In this document: piece after piece, positions 8,167-16,854 of the stretch | Position numbering within the stretch: the first letter of the stretch is position 1 | How the letters are laid out: each line of letters begins with the position of its first letter | Assembly (NCBI RefSeq): GCF_000497755.1 | Contig: NZ_AYOD01000014.1 | Coordinates: forward strand, 1-64,000 | Length of the DNA: 64,000 nt | From: Aliihoeflea sp. 2WW | Lineage (GTDB): Bacteria; Pseudomonadota; Alphaproteobacteria; Rhizobiales; Rhizobiaceae | Direction: 5' to 3' | Made by a program: the position numbers and the translations under genes | The notes under the pieces: generated by a model | The model's database searches: none | Told to the model about the DNA's origin: nothing | What the model saw: only the letters and a program-made list of their open reading frames with translations

Positions 8167-9075
8167 ATGCTGACGTTGCGACAGGTCGAAGTGGTTCGCG
8201 CGATCATGGTTTCGGGCTCCATCGCCGGGGCTGCACGCCATCTCAATGTTTCGCAACCGGGCATCAGCCGCCTGATGAAGCATCTGGAAACCTCCCTCGG
8301 CATCAGGCTCTTCGTCCGCCGGGGCGGCCGCTACGTGCCAGCGGAGGAAGCGCGCGCCGTGTTCGAGCAGATCAACGACGTGCATCGCAAGATCGACGAC
8401 CTCCAGCTTGCGATCGACCGGCTCGCCCGGGGCAAGGATGTCGGGCTGCAGTTCGGATCGGTGCCCTCGATCGCCAACGTCATGGTGCCGCGTGCGGTGG
8501 TCGCGATGCAAAAGCGCTATCCCGACCTGCGGCTCAACATCGACATCATCAAGATCGAGGAAGCCGTCGACTATCTGATGCTCGCGCGCGGCGAGGTCGC
8601 GCTGATGAGCTACCGCCTCGACCACCCCTCGCTCGTCTTCGAGCCGCTGGCGACCGGCAAGCTCGTCTTCATCACCGCACCCGACCACGAGGCTGCGCGG
8701 ATGCCCAGCATTTCCGTTGCCCAGATCGCCCGCTACCCGCTCATCGGCATCGATCCGAACGACCCTTACGGCCGCATCATGGTCTCGCTCTTCGAGCGGC
8801 ACGGCTTCGAATACAACATCCCGATCCGCGCGCGCTTCGGCACGACCGTGATGTCGCTCGTCGAACGCAATGCGGGCGTCGCCGTCATCGACACGTTCTC
8901 GGTCGCCGATATCGGCAGTGGGCGCCTTGCCGTGATCCCGATCGAGGAGGAAACGAGCTTTCAGACCTATTTCGCCACGCGGCGCGACAGCTCCATTTCC
9001 AGTTTCGCCGGCAGTCTCATTCAGGAACTGAAGAAATCCATGACGTCGAGCCCCGCGCTCGACCCGCAGCATTGA
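8167..9075 (+). CDS. LysR-family transcriptional regulator, probably of tctCBA
   Basis: A 302-residue protein with an N-terminal winged helix-turn-helix (residues 1-60, including GSIAGAARHLNVSQPGISRLMKHLE) and a LysR-type substrate-binding effector domain (about 90-295). It is divergent from tctC with 172 bp between the start codons, the typical arrangement for a LysR activator of the adjacent transporter and for autoregulation. The inducer is probably the transported carboxylate or a derivative, which is inference. The C-terminal end lies 39 bp from the convergent TRAP permease gene. Confidence 0.92.
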   Translation: MLTLRQVEVVRAIMVSGSIAGAARHLNVSQPGISRLMKHLETSLGIRLFVRRGGRYVPAEEARAVFEQINDVHRKIDDLQLAIDRLARGKDVGLQFGSVPSIANVMVPRAVVAMQKRYPDLRLNIDIIKIEEAVDYLMLARGEVALMSYRLDHPSLVFEPLATGKLVFITAPDHEAARMPSISVAQIARYPLIGIDPNDPYGRIMVSLFERHGFEYNIPIRARFGTTVMSLVERNAGVAVIDTFSVADIGSGRLAVIPIEEETSFQTYFATRRDSSISSFAGSLIQELKKSMTSSPALDPQH

Positions 9076-9114
9076 ACCCCATCGGCAGCACGCTCCGACG
9101 ACCCATCGACTCCC

Positions 9115-11142
9115 TCATGCAGGGACGGCGCGTCTGTTCCGGAGGAACGTCACCACGAGCGTCGGCGCAGCGATCAACAGTGCGATCGCGGCGGTTTCGA
9201 GGTTCGACAGCCCGAGGCTCTGAACGCCCGGTGCGGCCAGCGCAAGTCCGCCGATTGCGAGCATGATCCGCATCGCGTAGCCCGGCGCTCCGTCCTGTAT
9301 CGCACCCAGGCCCGCGATGTATCCCTGAACGGCAGAGCCGATGAAGATGACGCCGACGAGGGCGGTGACGAAGACCGCGCCGACTTCGACCGGCGTGCCT
9401 TGCCCGATGAGCGCGGGATTGAGGACGAAGAAGAAGGGAACGACGTAGATCACGCTGCCCAGAACACAGGCCGACGCCGCCGCCTTCATCGGGCTGACGC
9501 CGGCGATCGTCGCCGCCGCGAAGGCGCCGAGCGCGACCGGCGGCGTGATGAAGGACACCATGCCCCAGTAGAGAATGAAGAGATGCACGGCCAGCGGGTC
9601 GAGGCCCGACTGCACCAGTGCCGGCGCCAGGACGATGGCGAGGAAGATGTAGCAGGCGGTGACCGTCATGCCCATGCCGAAGATGAACGCCGTCGCGGCG
9701 CCCATGATCAGCAAGGTCAGCGTCCCGTCTCCGGCGAGGAAGACGAGATCGTTGACCAGCGTGCCGGCGAGGCCGGTTGCCGAAAACGCCCCGACGATCA
9801 TGCCGACGGCCAGAAGCAGCGCCACGAGTTCCGCGAGCGAGCGCCCGATCGAGACGAGCAGATCGGCGAAGCCGCCGATGGACAGACGGGTCGACGGCCA
9901 GATCTGGTTGATGATCAGGAGCAGCGCCGTCGCATAGAACGGCGCCAGCGTTTCCTGCCGCAGGCCGATCATCACGAAGATCAGGACCGCGAACACCGCG
10001 ATGTACTGCCAGCCCTCCGCGAATGTCTGCCGGAACGTCGGCAGTTCGCTTTCGGGCATGCCCTTGAGGTTGCGCTTGGCGGCATAGGCGTCAAGCTGGA
10101 CGAACAGCGCGAAATAGAAGAGAACCGACGGAATGATGGCGGCAATGGCGATCTCGACATAGGGCCGGCCGAGGAACGACGCCATGATGAAGGCGGTCGT
10201 GCCCATGACGGGCGGCATCAATGTCCCGCCCGTCGAGGCGCAGGCTTCGGTGCCGGCGGCATAGCGCGCGGAAAACCCGGCGCGTTTCATGGCAGGTATC
10301 GTGACCACGCCTGTCGTCAGGACGTTGGAGATGACGCTTCCCGACATCGACCCCATGAAACCCGAGGCAAAGATCGCGACCTTCGCCGCGCCGCCGCGGA
10401 ACCGGCCCACGAGCGCGAGCGCCAGATTGTTGAAGAACCTGCCACCACCGGTGAACTGAAGCGCGGCCCCGAAGACGATGAAGCCGATGACGAGTTGCCC
10501 GAAGGCCCGCATCGGAATGCCGAACGAGCTTTCGGCGGAAATGATATGGAATGCGATCGTCTCGTTGAGCGGAGACGGAAATCCCGAGATCGGGCCCGGC
10601 ATCTTGTCGGCGACGACCGGATAGAGCGAGAACAGCAGCACCAGCACGAAGATGATGAGACCGCCGGTGCGGCGGGCGCCCTCGAGAATGAGCGCCCACA
10701 TGACGAAGCTCAGATAGGTCGCGAGCGGCGGTGCACCGTATTCCCAGCCTTGAAGAAGGCTGGTCTGGGCCGTGTAGGCGAAATAGCCCGACACGCCCGC
10801 ACTGGCTGCGGCGAGGACGAAATCGTACCAGGGAATCCGGTGGCTCGGCGCACCCGCGAATGCCGGGAACGCGATGAACGTCATGGCCAGGAAGATGCCG
10901 GACAGGACGTACAGATATTGCGGATCTAGAATTGTGGTCGGCAGCAGCCGAAGGTTGAAGAGCTGATTGACGGCCAGCGCGATCGCCGCAAGCGTCGCGA
11001 GTGCCAGAACCCAGCGTATCGAATTCGGCAGGAGGCGATAGCGCAGCTCCTGGGCGATTTCATCCTTGGCATGGTCCTGCAGGACCGCTGGTTCCGCGGG
11101 AGACGCGCTCTTGGCGCCTCCCGTCACATGCTGACCGGTCAT
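9115..11142 (-). CDS. TRAP transporter fused permease (4TM + 12TM, TAXI type)
   Basis: A 675-residue integral membrane protein in which the small and large TRAP permeases are fused, as is usual for TAXI-type systems. Recognisable parts are 'PISGFPSPLNETIAFHIISAESSFGIPMRAFGQLVIGFIVFGAALQFTGGGRFFNNLALALVGRFRGG' from about residue 185 and the conserved TGTEACASTGG-like loop ('AAGTEACASTGGTLMPPVMG') near 293. It would import an organic acid using a sodium or proton gradient. ATG 11142 is chosen over an in-frame GTG at 11196, which would precede it without a clear ribosome site. The solute-binding protein gene is 70 bp upstream. Confidence 0.9.
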   Translation of the reverse strand: MTGQHVTGGAKSASPAEPAVLQDHAKDEIAQELRYRLLPNSIRWVLALATLAAIALAVNQLFNLRLLPTTILDPQYLYVLSGIFLAMTFIAFPAFAGAPSHRIPWYDFVLAAASAGVSGYFAYTAQTSLLQGWEYGAPPLATYLSFVMWALILEGARRTGGLIIFVLVLLFSLYPVVADKMPGPISGFPSPLNETIAFHIISAESSFGIPMRAFGQLVIGFIVFGAALQFTGGGRFFNNLALALVGRFRGGAAKVAIFASGFMGSMSGSVISNVLTTGVVTIPAMKRAGFSARYAAGTEACASTGGTLMPPVMGTTAFIMASFLGRPYVEIAIAAIIPSVLFYFALFVQLDAYAAKRNLKGMPESELPTFRQTFAEGWQYIAVFAVLIFVMIGLRQETLAPFYATALLLIINQIWPSTRLSIGGFADLLVSIGRSLAELVALLLAVGMIVGAFSATGLAGTLVNDLVFLAGDGTLTLLIMGAATAFIFGMGMTVTACYIFLAIVLAPALVQSGLDPLAVHLFILYWGMVSFITPPVALGAFAAATIAGVSPMKAAASACVLGSVIYVVPFFFVLNPALIGQGTPVEVGAVFVTALVGVIFIGSAVQGYIAGLGAIQDGAPGYAMRIMLAIGGLALAAPGVQSLGLSNLETAAIALLIAAPTLVVTFLRNRRAVPA

Positions 11143-11212
11143 CGCAGGGTTCCCGTGCTGGAAGCAGACAAATGAAGGCCCGGCGCGGGCCTCCACTTCC
11201 TTGGCCGTTCGG

Positions 11213-12379
11213 CTATTCGAAGACCACGCTCAGCCCGGCTTCTTCCAGCTTCCGGGCACGAATTTCCATCCAGCGCGCCTCGAAGTCCGCCTCCGCGACC
11301 TCTTCGCCCTGCATCTCCTCCCAAGCCGCGGCCAGAACGCCCTGTCGCTCGATCAGGGCATCGTTGTGCGCGTCATGCTCTTCGGTCCAGACGCCCGCCT
11401 CGCGGAAATATTCCACCGCCCCTTCGTGATAGGGCACCGCCCAGGCGAATACCTGATTGTCCAGCGCCCAGCCGTTGATCCCCGGCGCGCTGTCCTGATA
11501 GGTCGGATAGAGTTCGACCATGGCCTTCGTCATGTTGTAGACGAGACTTGTGTCCTGCTCGGCATAGGTCGTCAGCACCGGGTAGGGATAGGTCGCCGCC
11601 TCGTTGACGTTGTCCGCTCCCATCGCGGCGCCTTCGGTACCGTCATTGGGAATGAAGAACGGTGCCCGCTCCTGAAGGCGCTGCCAGCCCTCCGTGTCGT
11701 CATGCGGCAAAGGCGGCCAGAACAGGCCGCGCGGCGAGGCTTCGAGCTGATAGGCCTGACCAGATGTCGATGCCGCGAATGCCGCGTCCGCCTGGTCGTT
11801 GATGATGGCCTCCCAGGCCGCGCCGAAGCCCGAGAACTCGACGCGCTCCACGTCGTCCCACGTCAGGTTCGCAAAGGCCAGGATCGCCGTGATGTTCTCG
11901 TTCAGCGAGGGTGCGCCGACGACATAGGCGACCCGTTTGCCGGCCAGGTCCGCGATGGTCTCGATGCCCGCATCCGCCGCGACGCCGATGCCGAGATTGC
12001 CGTCGCCATTGGCCGCCAGAAGCAGGCGAACCGCCTGCGGGCCCCAATCCGCGCCGCCGAACTCGAAAACACCTTCCTGCGCGAGATAGGATGCGCCGAC
12101 GCCCGTGGCGGAGAACTGGACGCGGCCCTGGCGCAGGGGAACCTGACGCGAAACGTCGTTGCGTCCGGGCAGCACGCGCAGGTCGATGCCCAGTTCGTTC
12201 TTCAGCGCGCCGCCGATGGCGACCGCCTGATTGTAGCCGCCAGAACCGACATCATAGGCGGTCCAGGCAAGCTGGCCGGGCAGTTCGATATCCTGCGCCG
12301 ATGCCTGGCCCGTAGCGGCGACAGCGCAAAGAATGCCGGCCGCGACCGCGGTGCGGGAACGCAATGAAGTTCCGATCAT
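11213..12379 (-). CDS. TAXI-family TRAP transporter solute-binding protein
   Basis: A 388-residue periplasmic binding protein. Residues 1-29 form a signal peptide ending in GQASAQ. The mature protein has the TAXI hallmarks: 'AYDVGSGGYNQAVAIGGAL' near residues 40-58, PGRNDVSRQVPLRQGRVQFS near 70-90, and 'PSLNENITAILAFANLTWDDV' near 157-177. ATG 12379 is selected because GAGGAG stands about seven bases before it; an earlier in-frame start at 12406 has no signal peptide directly after it. It feeds the fused permease next to it. The ligand is unknown. Confidence 0.9.
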   Translation of the reverse strand: MIGTSLRSRTAVAAGILCAVAATGQASAQDIELPGQLAWTAYDVGSGGYNQAVAIGGALKNELGIDLRVLPGRNDVSRQVPLRQGRVQFSATGVGASYLAQEGVFEFGGADWGPQAVRLLLAANGDGNLGIGVAADAGIETIADLAGKRVAYVVGAPSLNENITAILAFANLTWDDVERVEFSGFGAAWEAIINDQADAAFAASTSGQAYQLEASPRGLFWPPLPHDDTEGWQRLQERAPFFIPNDGTEGAAMGADNVNEAATYPYPVLTTYAEQDTSLVYNMTKAMVELYPTYQDSAPGINGWALDNQVFAWAVPYHEGAVEYFREAGVWTEEHDAHNDALIERQGVLAAAWEEMQGEEVAEADFEARWMEIRARKLEEAGLSVVFE

Positions 12380-12813
12380 GAATGCTCCTCCTCTGTGGTC
12401 TTCCAAATCGTCGGATTCCGCGTGAGCGAACCGAACCTCCCCGGTCGCACGCAGCTCTCAATGTGGATGGCAATCGTCGGGCAGAAGGCTGCCGGTGGCG
12501 GCTCGACACCTTTGGCGGCATGAAAATTCATCCGCGGAATTGCCCGGTCTGCGCCTTACTCCTCCCATCCGGACCATTGCATCCCGTCCAGCTTTTGTCC
12601 AACGCGGCTCAATCCAACCAGATCAATTTGAACGACGTTCCAGTGATCCGTCGAATTCCTTCCGAACAATGCGCGATATTCGCATGAATTTCAGCACTTT
12701 CGGCCAATATCGCGGCACGCCCGCCGGACGTTGCTTGCAATGCTTTTCATTCCCTCGATTGCGATTTCGCCACCATCGAAACCACCAATATTGTCATCGC
12801 TGCGGCAATGATC
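12380..12813. other. 434-bp intergenic region, no gene recognised
   Basis: This is the longest gene-free stretch in the window. It is less GC-rich than the flanking genes and holds no open frame with a plausible start and codon usage. It presumably contains the promoter of the TAXI transporter operon on the minus strand and the end of the SDR transcription unit. I see no strong terminator, tRNA or recognisable operator in it. Confidence 0.6.
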
Positions 12814-13578
12814 TCAGGCAATGGTCACGCCGCCATCGGCGACGATGGTCTGGCCGGTGATGAAACTCGATGCGCCCGATGCCAGGAAGGCGACGATCGA
12901 GGCGATTTCGCCGGGATGGCCGATGCGGCGCAGCGGGGTCGTCCGGTTGCGCTCGGAGAGCAGTTGCTCGTCTTCCCACAGGGCGCGCGCGAAATCGGTC
13001 TTCACCAGGCCCGGCGCGACGCAATTGACGCGCACGTTGCGCGGCCCCCATTCGACGGCGAGATTGCGCGCCAGTGCGAAGTCGGCCGCTTTCGAGATGC
13101 CGTAGCCGCCGATCCGGTCGGTTCCCCGGATGCCGGCAATGGACGACACGATCACCACCGCGCCGCCGCCCCGCTCCGCCATTTCCGGGATCGTCAGGTT
13201 TGCCAGCCACAGATTGCTCTTCACGTTGGCGTCGAAAATCTTGTCGAAGGCCTCGTCGGTCATCTGCGACAGCGGCCCGTAGACCGGATTGACGGCCGCG
13301 TTGCAGACGAGAATGTCGATCGGGCCGAGCCTGTCGCGGGTCGTCGAGACGAGCGCCTCCACCTCGTCGCGTCGCGTGATGTTGCAAGGGACCGCGATCG
13401 CCTGCCCGCCCTTGGCCGTGATGCCGGCCACCACCGCGTCGCAAACCTCCGCCTTGCGGCTCGACACGACGACCGAGGCACCCAGTTCGGCGAAGAGTTC
13501 GACGATGGCGCGTCCGATGCCGCGGGTCGAACCGGTGACGACCGCCACCTTGCCGGTCAGGTCGAGCGGGTTGTTCAT
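12814..13578 (-). CDS. Short-chain dehydrogenase/reductase (SDR)
   Basis: A 254-residue classical SDR. It has the NAD(P)-binding TGSTRGIG loop at residues 15-22, the NAAV motif (NNAG equivalent) near 93, the catalytic Ser in VSSIAG near 145 and YGISK (Tyr/Lys) near 158. The C-terminal '[36 protein letters not shown]' is typical of 3-oxoacyl-ACP reductase-like enzymes. The substrate is unknown. ATG 13578 follows a strong GGGGGAG site; the frame is open further upstream but without supporting signals. It lies 92 bp downstream of the cellulose operon on the same strand and may be read from it. Confidence 0.9.
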   Translation of the reverse strand: MNNPLDLTGKVAVVTGSTRGIGRAIVELFAELGASVVVSSRKAEVCDAVVAGITAKGGQAIAVPCNITRRDEVEALVSTTRDRLGPIDILVCNAAVNPVYGPLSQMTDEAFDKIFDANVKSNLWLANLTIPEMAERGGGAVVIVSSIAGIRGTDRIGGYGISKAADFALARNLAVEWGPRNVRVNCVAPGLVKTDFARALWEDEQLLSERNRTTPLRRIGHPGEIASIVAFLASGASSFITGQTIVADGGVTIA

Positions 13579-13669
13579 GGCGATATCTCCCCCATTCAGA
13601 TTTTTATCGTGGACGTGCCGCAGGACGGTCCCGCTCAAGGGGCGTCCTGCTTGACGATGGAGCCATGGT

Positions 13670-15814
13670 TCATCGCTGCGAATTCATCTGGTCGTCGACG
13701 GCGGCCAGCCCCCGCAGTCCCTCGCGGCTGCCCGTTCCCGCGACCGACTGGAAGACGCGTCTCGCATCGTCGGTTCGGTAGAGGTTGAGATAGGCGTAGC
13801 CGCGCAGGACCATCAAATCGTTGCGTTCCGCGGCGATCTGCGCGCGCTGGTCGAGCGCCATCAGCGCCTCGGCGTAGCGGCGGCGCTCGAAGGCGCCGAG
13901 CGCGCGTTCGGCGAGAATGCTGGCCTGCAGTTCGGCGCTCCGCTCGGAGTTCATCGGCGCCGCGGTCGCGGCCACGGCGGCCTCGTCGACCAGCCCGGCG
14001 CGCAGATAGGCAAGGCTCTGGCCATAGGCCGCATCGCGCGCCGTGGCGCCGTCTGCGCGCAATGCGACGTCGAAGGCGCGGGCGGCTTCGAGCGGGCGGT
14101 CGATCTCCATCAGGCACCACCCGAGGGTGAGCGCGGCGCGCGGCGCCATGCCGCGCGGGTCGGTCGAGGCGCTGCATCCCGAGCTCGGGCGCGTTCGCGC
14201 CGGCGCTGCGGCTCTGGGTTCTGCTTCGACGATGATCGTGGGCGCGGCCGGCTGTGCGGGCGCGGCCGCATAGGCGAGCGGCTGTGCGGGTTGCACGTTC
14301 TGCGCCCCGCCCGGAGCGGGCGGTTGAGGCGCCGGCGCTGCGGGCTCGGCCTGCGGCGTTCCGACCGTCGCGATTCTGTCCGACCGTCCGGCCCATTGCC
14401 GCTTTACTTCCGCGAGGCCGGCCGTGTCGCCGAGTTGCAGCCGCGTCAAGGCGAGGCCGTAGGCGGACGCTTCGTCATCGGGATCGAATCCGAGGGCAGT
14501 GGAAAACCACTGGCCGGCGGTCTCGTGCTGGCCGTAGGCGCGCGCGTACCAGCCAAGCTGCTGGGCGGCCGGTGCGTTGCGGGCTTCGACCACCTCCCCG
14601 ACGATACGGGCCAGAATGTCAGGCGCGAGCGCAACGCGCGGCTCGACGGCGAGAAGGTTGGCCGCTGCGGCGAGATAGACCTGCCGCCGGTCGTCGTTCT
14701 CGTCGCGATAGGGAAAGGCGACGTCCTCGGCTTCCGCGAACGCATCCCGTTCGATCAGCGCGAGCGCGAGCCCTTCGGCCGCATCGCCCTCGGCTTCGGC
14801 CTCGAAGGCCATGCGGAACCATCGTTCCGCCGCTTCGGCGTCGTCGCGACCGAGATAGTACCAGCCGAGCAGCCGCGCATCGCTTGCGCTCGGTCCCTCG
14901 CCGGCCAGCCGCTCGACACGGGCGATGTCTTCGGCGCTGGCGGTCACTGAGGCGTCTTCCCCAGCGGCGGCCAGCGCGTCGCGCGCGAGATCGTCCCGCA
15001 CCGGCGCGAACTCGCCGGCCCCATCGTCGCCGAAACGCTCCAGCGTCAGGAGTTCGTCGCGCAGATCGGCCGAAAGAAGCTGCGCCGCATTCTGCATCGT
15101 CGCCAGGCGCTCCTGCGGATCGTCGCAGGTGGTCAGGACATAGCGATAGGCGTCGCGCGCGCGGGGCTGGCGCTCGGTCATGGCGAAGGCTTCGGCCACG
15201 CGCCAGAGGACGTCGACCTCCGAACAGGTCAACAGGCTCGGATTCTCGGACCCGACACGCACGACCGTCTGGTACTGGTCGAGATTGGAGGCGTTCACCA
15301 GCCGTTCGCGCGCCTCGGAAACCGCGAGGCGGTCCAAAAGGTCGGACGGCGGCTGCCATTGCGGCTCGGACATCTGACGCTCGGCGATCGCCTGGCGTGC
15401 TTCGGCGAGGCGCCCTTGCGAATAAAGCAGCCAGACGGCCTCGAGACGCTCGTCGACGCTCAGCGGAACCGCGAGCGGATCGGCCGGCGGTGTCCAGGAC
15501 GGATAAAGCGCGCGCAGGCGCGCGATCTCGATCTCCAGCCGTCGCGTGTCGCCCTGGCGCGCGAAATAGCGAAGCGCCGATTCGTCGACGGTCGGCATTG
15601 GCTGGTCGGGCGGCGGTGCAGGCACCGGCGCCTGGGCGACCAGCGGCGCTTCGGGCAGTGACGACGCCTCGCCGGCCGAAAATGGCGGCGAGGCGACCGC
15701 GCCTGTGGTCTGCACGGAGCCTGCGTCGCCGTTGATGTTCCAGAACTGCGCACCCGCCGGCGCGGCGGTTGCGAGACAGATGGCCGAGGCAAGAAGAGCG
15801 AGGCGCGACGTCAT
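13670..15814 (-). CDS. bcsK: Cellulose operon TPR protein (BcsK-like)
   Basis: A 714-residue exported protein: residues 1-22 are a signal peptide ending in PAGAQ, followed by a linker rich in Pro and Ala and then many degenerate tetratricopeptide repeats. There is no C-terminal outer-membrane barrel, so it is not a full BcsC. In the Agrobacterium-type (type III) cellulose operons a TPR protein called BcsK stands in this place, and I use that name by position and architecture. A Pro/Ala-rich break near residues 490-545 separates two TPR blocks. ATG 15814 overlaps the bcsZ stop as ATGA, so translation is coupled. Confidence 0.75.
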   Translation of the reverse strand: MTSRLALLASAICLATAAPAGAQFWNINGDAGSVQTTGAVASPPFSAGEASSLPEAPLVAQAPVPAPPPDQPMPTVDESALRYFARQGDTRRLEIEIARLRALYPSWTPPADPLAVPLSVDERLEAVWLLYSQGRLAEARQAIAERQMSEPQWQPPSDLLDRLAVSEARERLVNASNLDQYQTVVRVGSENPSLLTCSEVDVLWRVAEAFAMTERQPRARDAYRYVLTTCDDPQERLATMQNAAQLLSADLRDELLTLERFGDDGAGEFAPVRDDLARDALAAAGEDASVTASAEDIARVERLAGEGPSASDARLLGWYYLGRDDAEAAERWFRMAFEAEAEGDAAEGLALALIERDAFAEAEDVAFPYRDENDDRRQVYLAAAANLLAVEPRVALAPDILARIVGEVVEARNAPAAQQLGWYARAYGQHETAGQWFSTALGFDPDDEASAYGLALTRLQLGDTAGLAEVKRQWAGRSDRIATVGTPQAEPAAPAPQPPAPGGAQNVQPAQPLAYAAAPAQPAAPTIIVEAEPRAAAPARTRPSSGCSASTDPRGMAPRAALTLGWCLMEIDRPLEAARAFDVALRADGATARDAAYGQSLAYLRAGLVDEAAVAATAAPMNSERSAELQASILAERALGAFERRRYAEALMALDQRAQIAAERNDLMVLRGYAYLNLYRTDDARRVFQSVAGTGSREGLRGLAAVDDQMNSQR

Positions 15815-16854
15815 GGGAGACACTCCGCATGTTGCTGGCGCAGATGCGCGAGTGCCAGAAGATGCAGCGTCGACGGATAATAGACGGTCGGCGCGAATGT
15901 CAGGAGTTCAGGCTCGATTGGCGCGTCATCGACCACGCAGGCGGCCATGGCGGGTATGATGCGGTAGCCGGCATCGCTCAGAGCCGTCTTGGTCGTGCCG
16001 GTGGCGAGATCCACCAGCGTCAGATTCGCATCTTCGTCGACCATTCCGCGCCGCATCTCGTCGATCAGTCCGGCGCCGCCCATGCCGGCGCGCATCAGGT
16101 AGAGGGGGATTCGCAGGGCATTGTAGCCGAATTCGGCTTCGAAGCCCTGTGCCGGTGCGAACACAGATCCGATCGAAAGCCAGTCGGGCGGCAGTTGCCG
16201 GTCGGAAAACCGGGCGGACGAGACGAGTTCCAACCCGCCCTGCGCAAGCGCCTGCCAGTCCGTTTCGGGGGCAAGGGCCTCGAAGGACGCGAACGCCTCG
16301 AACACCCAGTAGGACGGGTTGACCACCGGCCCGTCCTCCCGCTCCTCGCCGGAAAAACCGGCGACTCCCGGCCGCAGCATCACACGGCCCTCATGCTCAT
16401 AAACGAGGTGACGCCCGATCGCCTCGGCAAGCGTCGCCGCGGATGCCGTCAGCCGCTCGTCGCCCCATGTCTGGCCGGCGGTCGCGAGCGCGTAGGCGAT
16501 GAGAATGTCGCCGTCGCTGGCATTGTTGACGTCGGTGACGTGCGGGGTCTGGTCGGCCTCCCATTTCCACGCGGCGAGGCCGTCGTCGCGCAGCAGGAGT
16601 TCGCGGCGGGTGAACGACCAGATGCGCTCGAAATCGTCGCGCGCGCCGGCGATCCGGGCGAGGAGCATGCCGTAGCCCTGGCCCTCGCTATGACTGATGT
16701 CGTCATTGGCATCATCCAGCACCCGCCCCTCCTCGGTCACGAACCGGTCGCTGTAGAGCTCCCATTCGGCTTCGGTGATCGGGGCGGTTTCCTGCGACAT
16801 GGCGGCTCCGGCGGCAAGCACCAGCATGAGCGCCGCAAAGGCGATGCGTTTCAA
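15811..16854 (-). CDS. bcsZ: Cellulose-operon endoglucanase, glycoside hydrolase family 8
   Basis: A 347-residue secreted enzyme with a signal peptide (residues 1-24, ending AAMSQ). The GH8 acid motif SEGQGYGM is near residue 52, NNASDGDILIAYAL near 105 and NPSYW near 184. At the later position where GH8 cellulases such as E. coli BcsZ carry the proposed catalytic Asp, this protein reads GYNALRIPLY, with Asn; GH8 subgroups with Asn there are known. TTG 16854 is the likely start: GGGAG stands six bases before it and the codon overlaps the bcsB stop as TTGA. It trims or edits the nascent glucan in the periplasm. Confidence 0.9.
   Translation of the reverse strand: MKRIAFAALMLVLAAGAAMSQETAPITEAEWELYSDRFVTEEGRVLDDANDDISHSEGQGYGMLLARIAGARDDFERIWSFTRRELLLRDDGLAAWKWEADQTPHVTDVNNASDGDILIAYALATAGQTWGDERLTASAATLAEAIGRHLVYEHEGRVMLRPGVAGFSGEEREDGPVVNPSYWVFEAFASFEALAPETDWQALAQGGLELVSSARFSDRQLPPDWLSIGSVFAPAQGFEAEFGYNALRIPLYLMRAGMGGAGLIDEMRRGMVDEDANLTLVDLATGTTKTALSDAGYRIIPAMAACVVDDAPIEPELLTFAPTVYYPSTLHLLALAHLRQQHAECLP

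Noticed and set aside
9400-10929. Plus-strand frame through the TRAP permease
   Set aside because: Charged, repetitive antisense reading of a membrane protein gene.
13670-15814. Full-length BcsC cellulose export protein
   Set aside because: The protein ends after TPR repeats at 714 residues and lacks the outer-membrane barrel.
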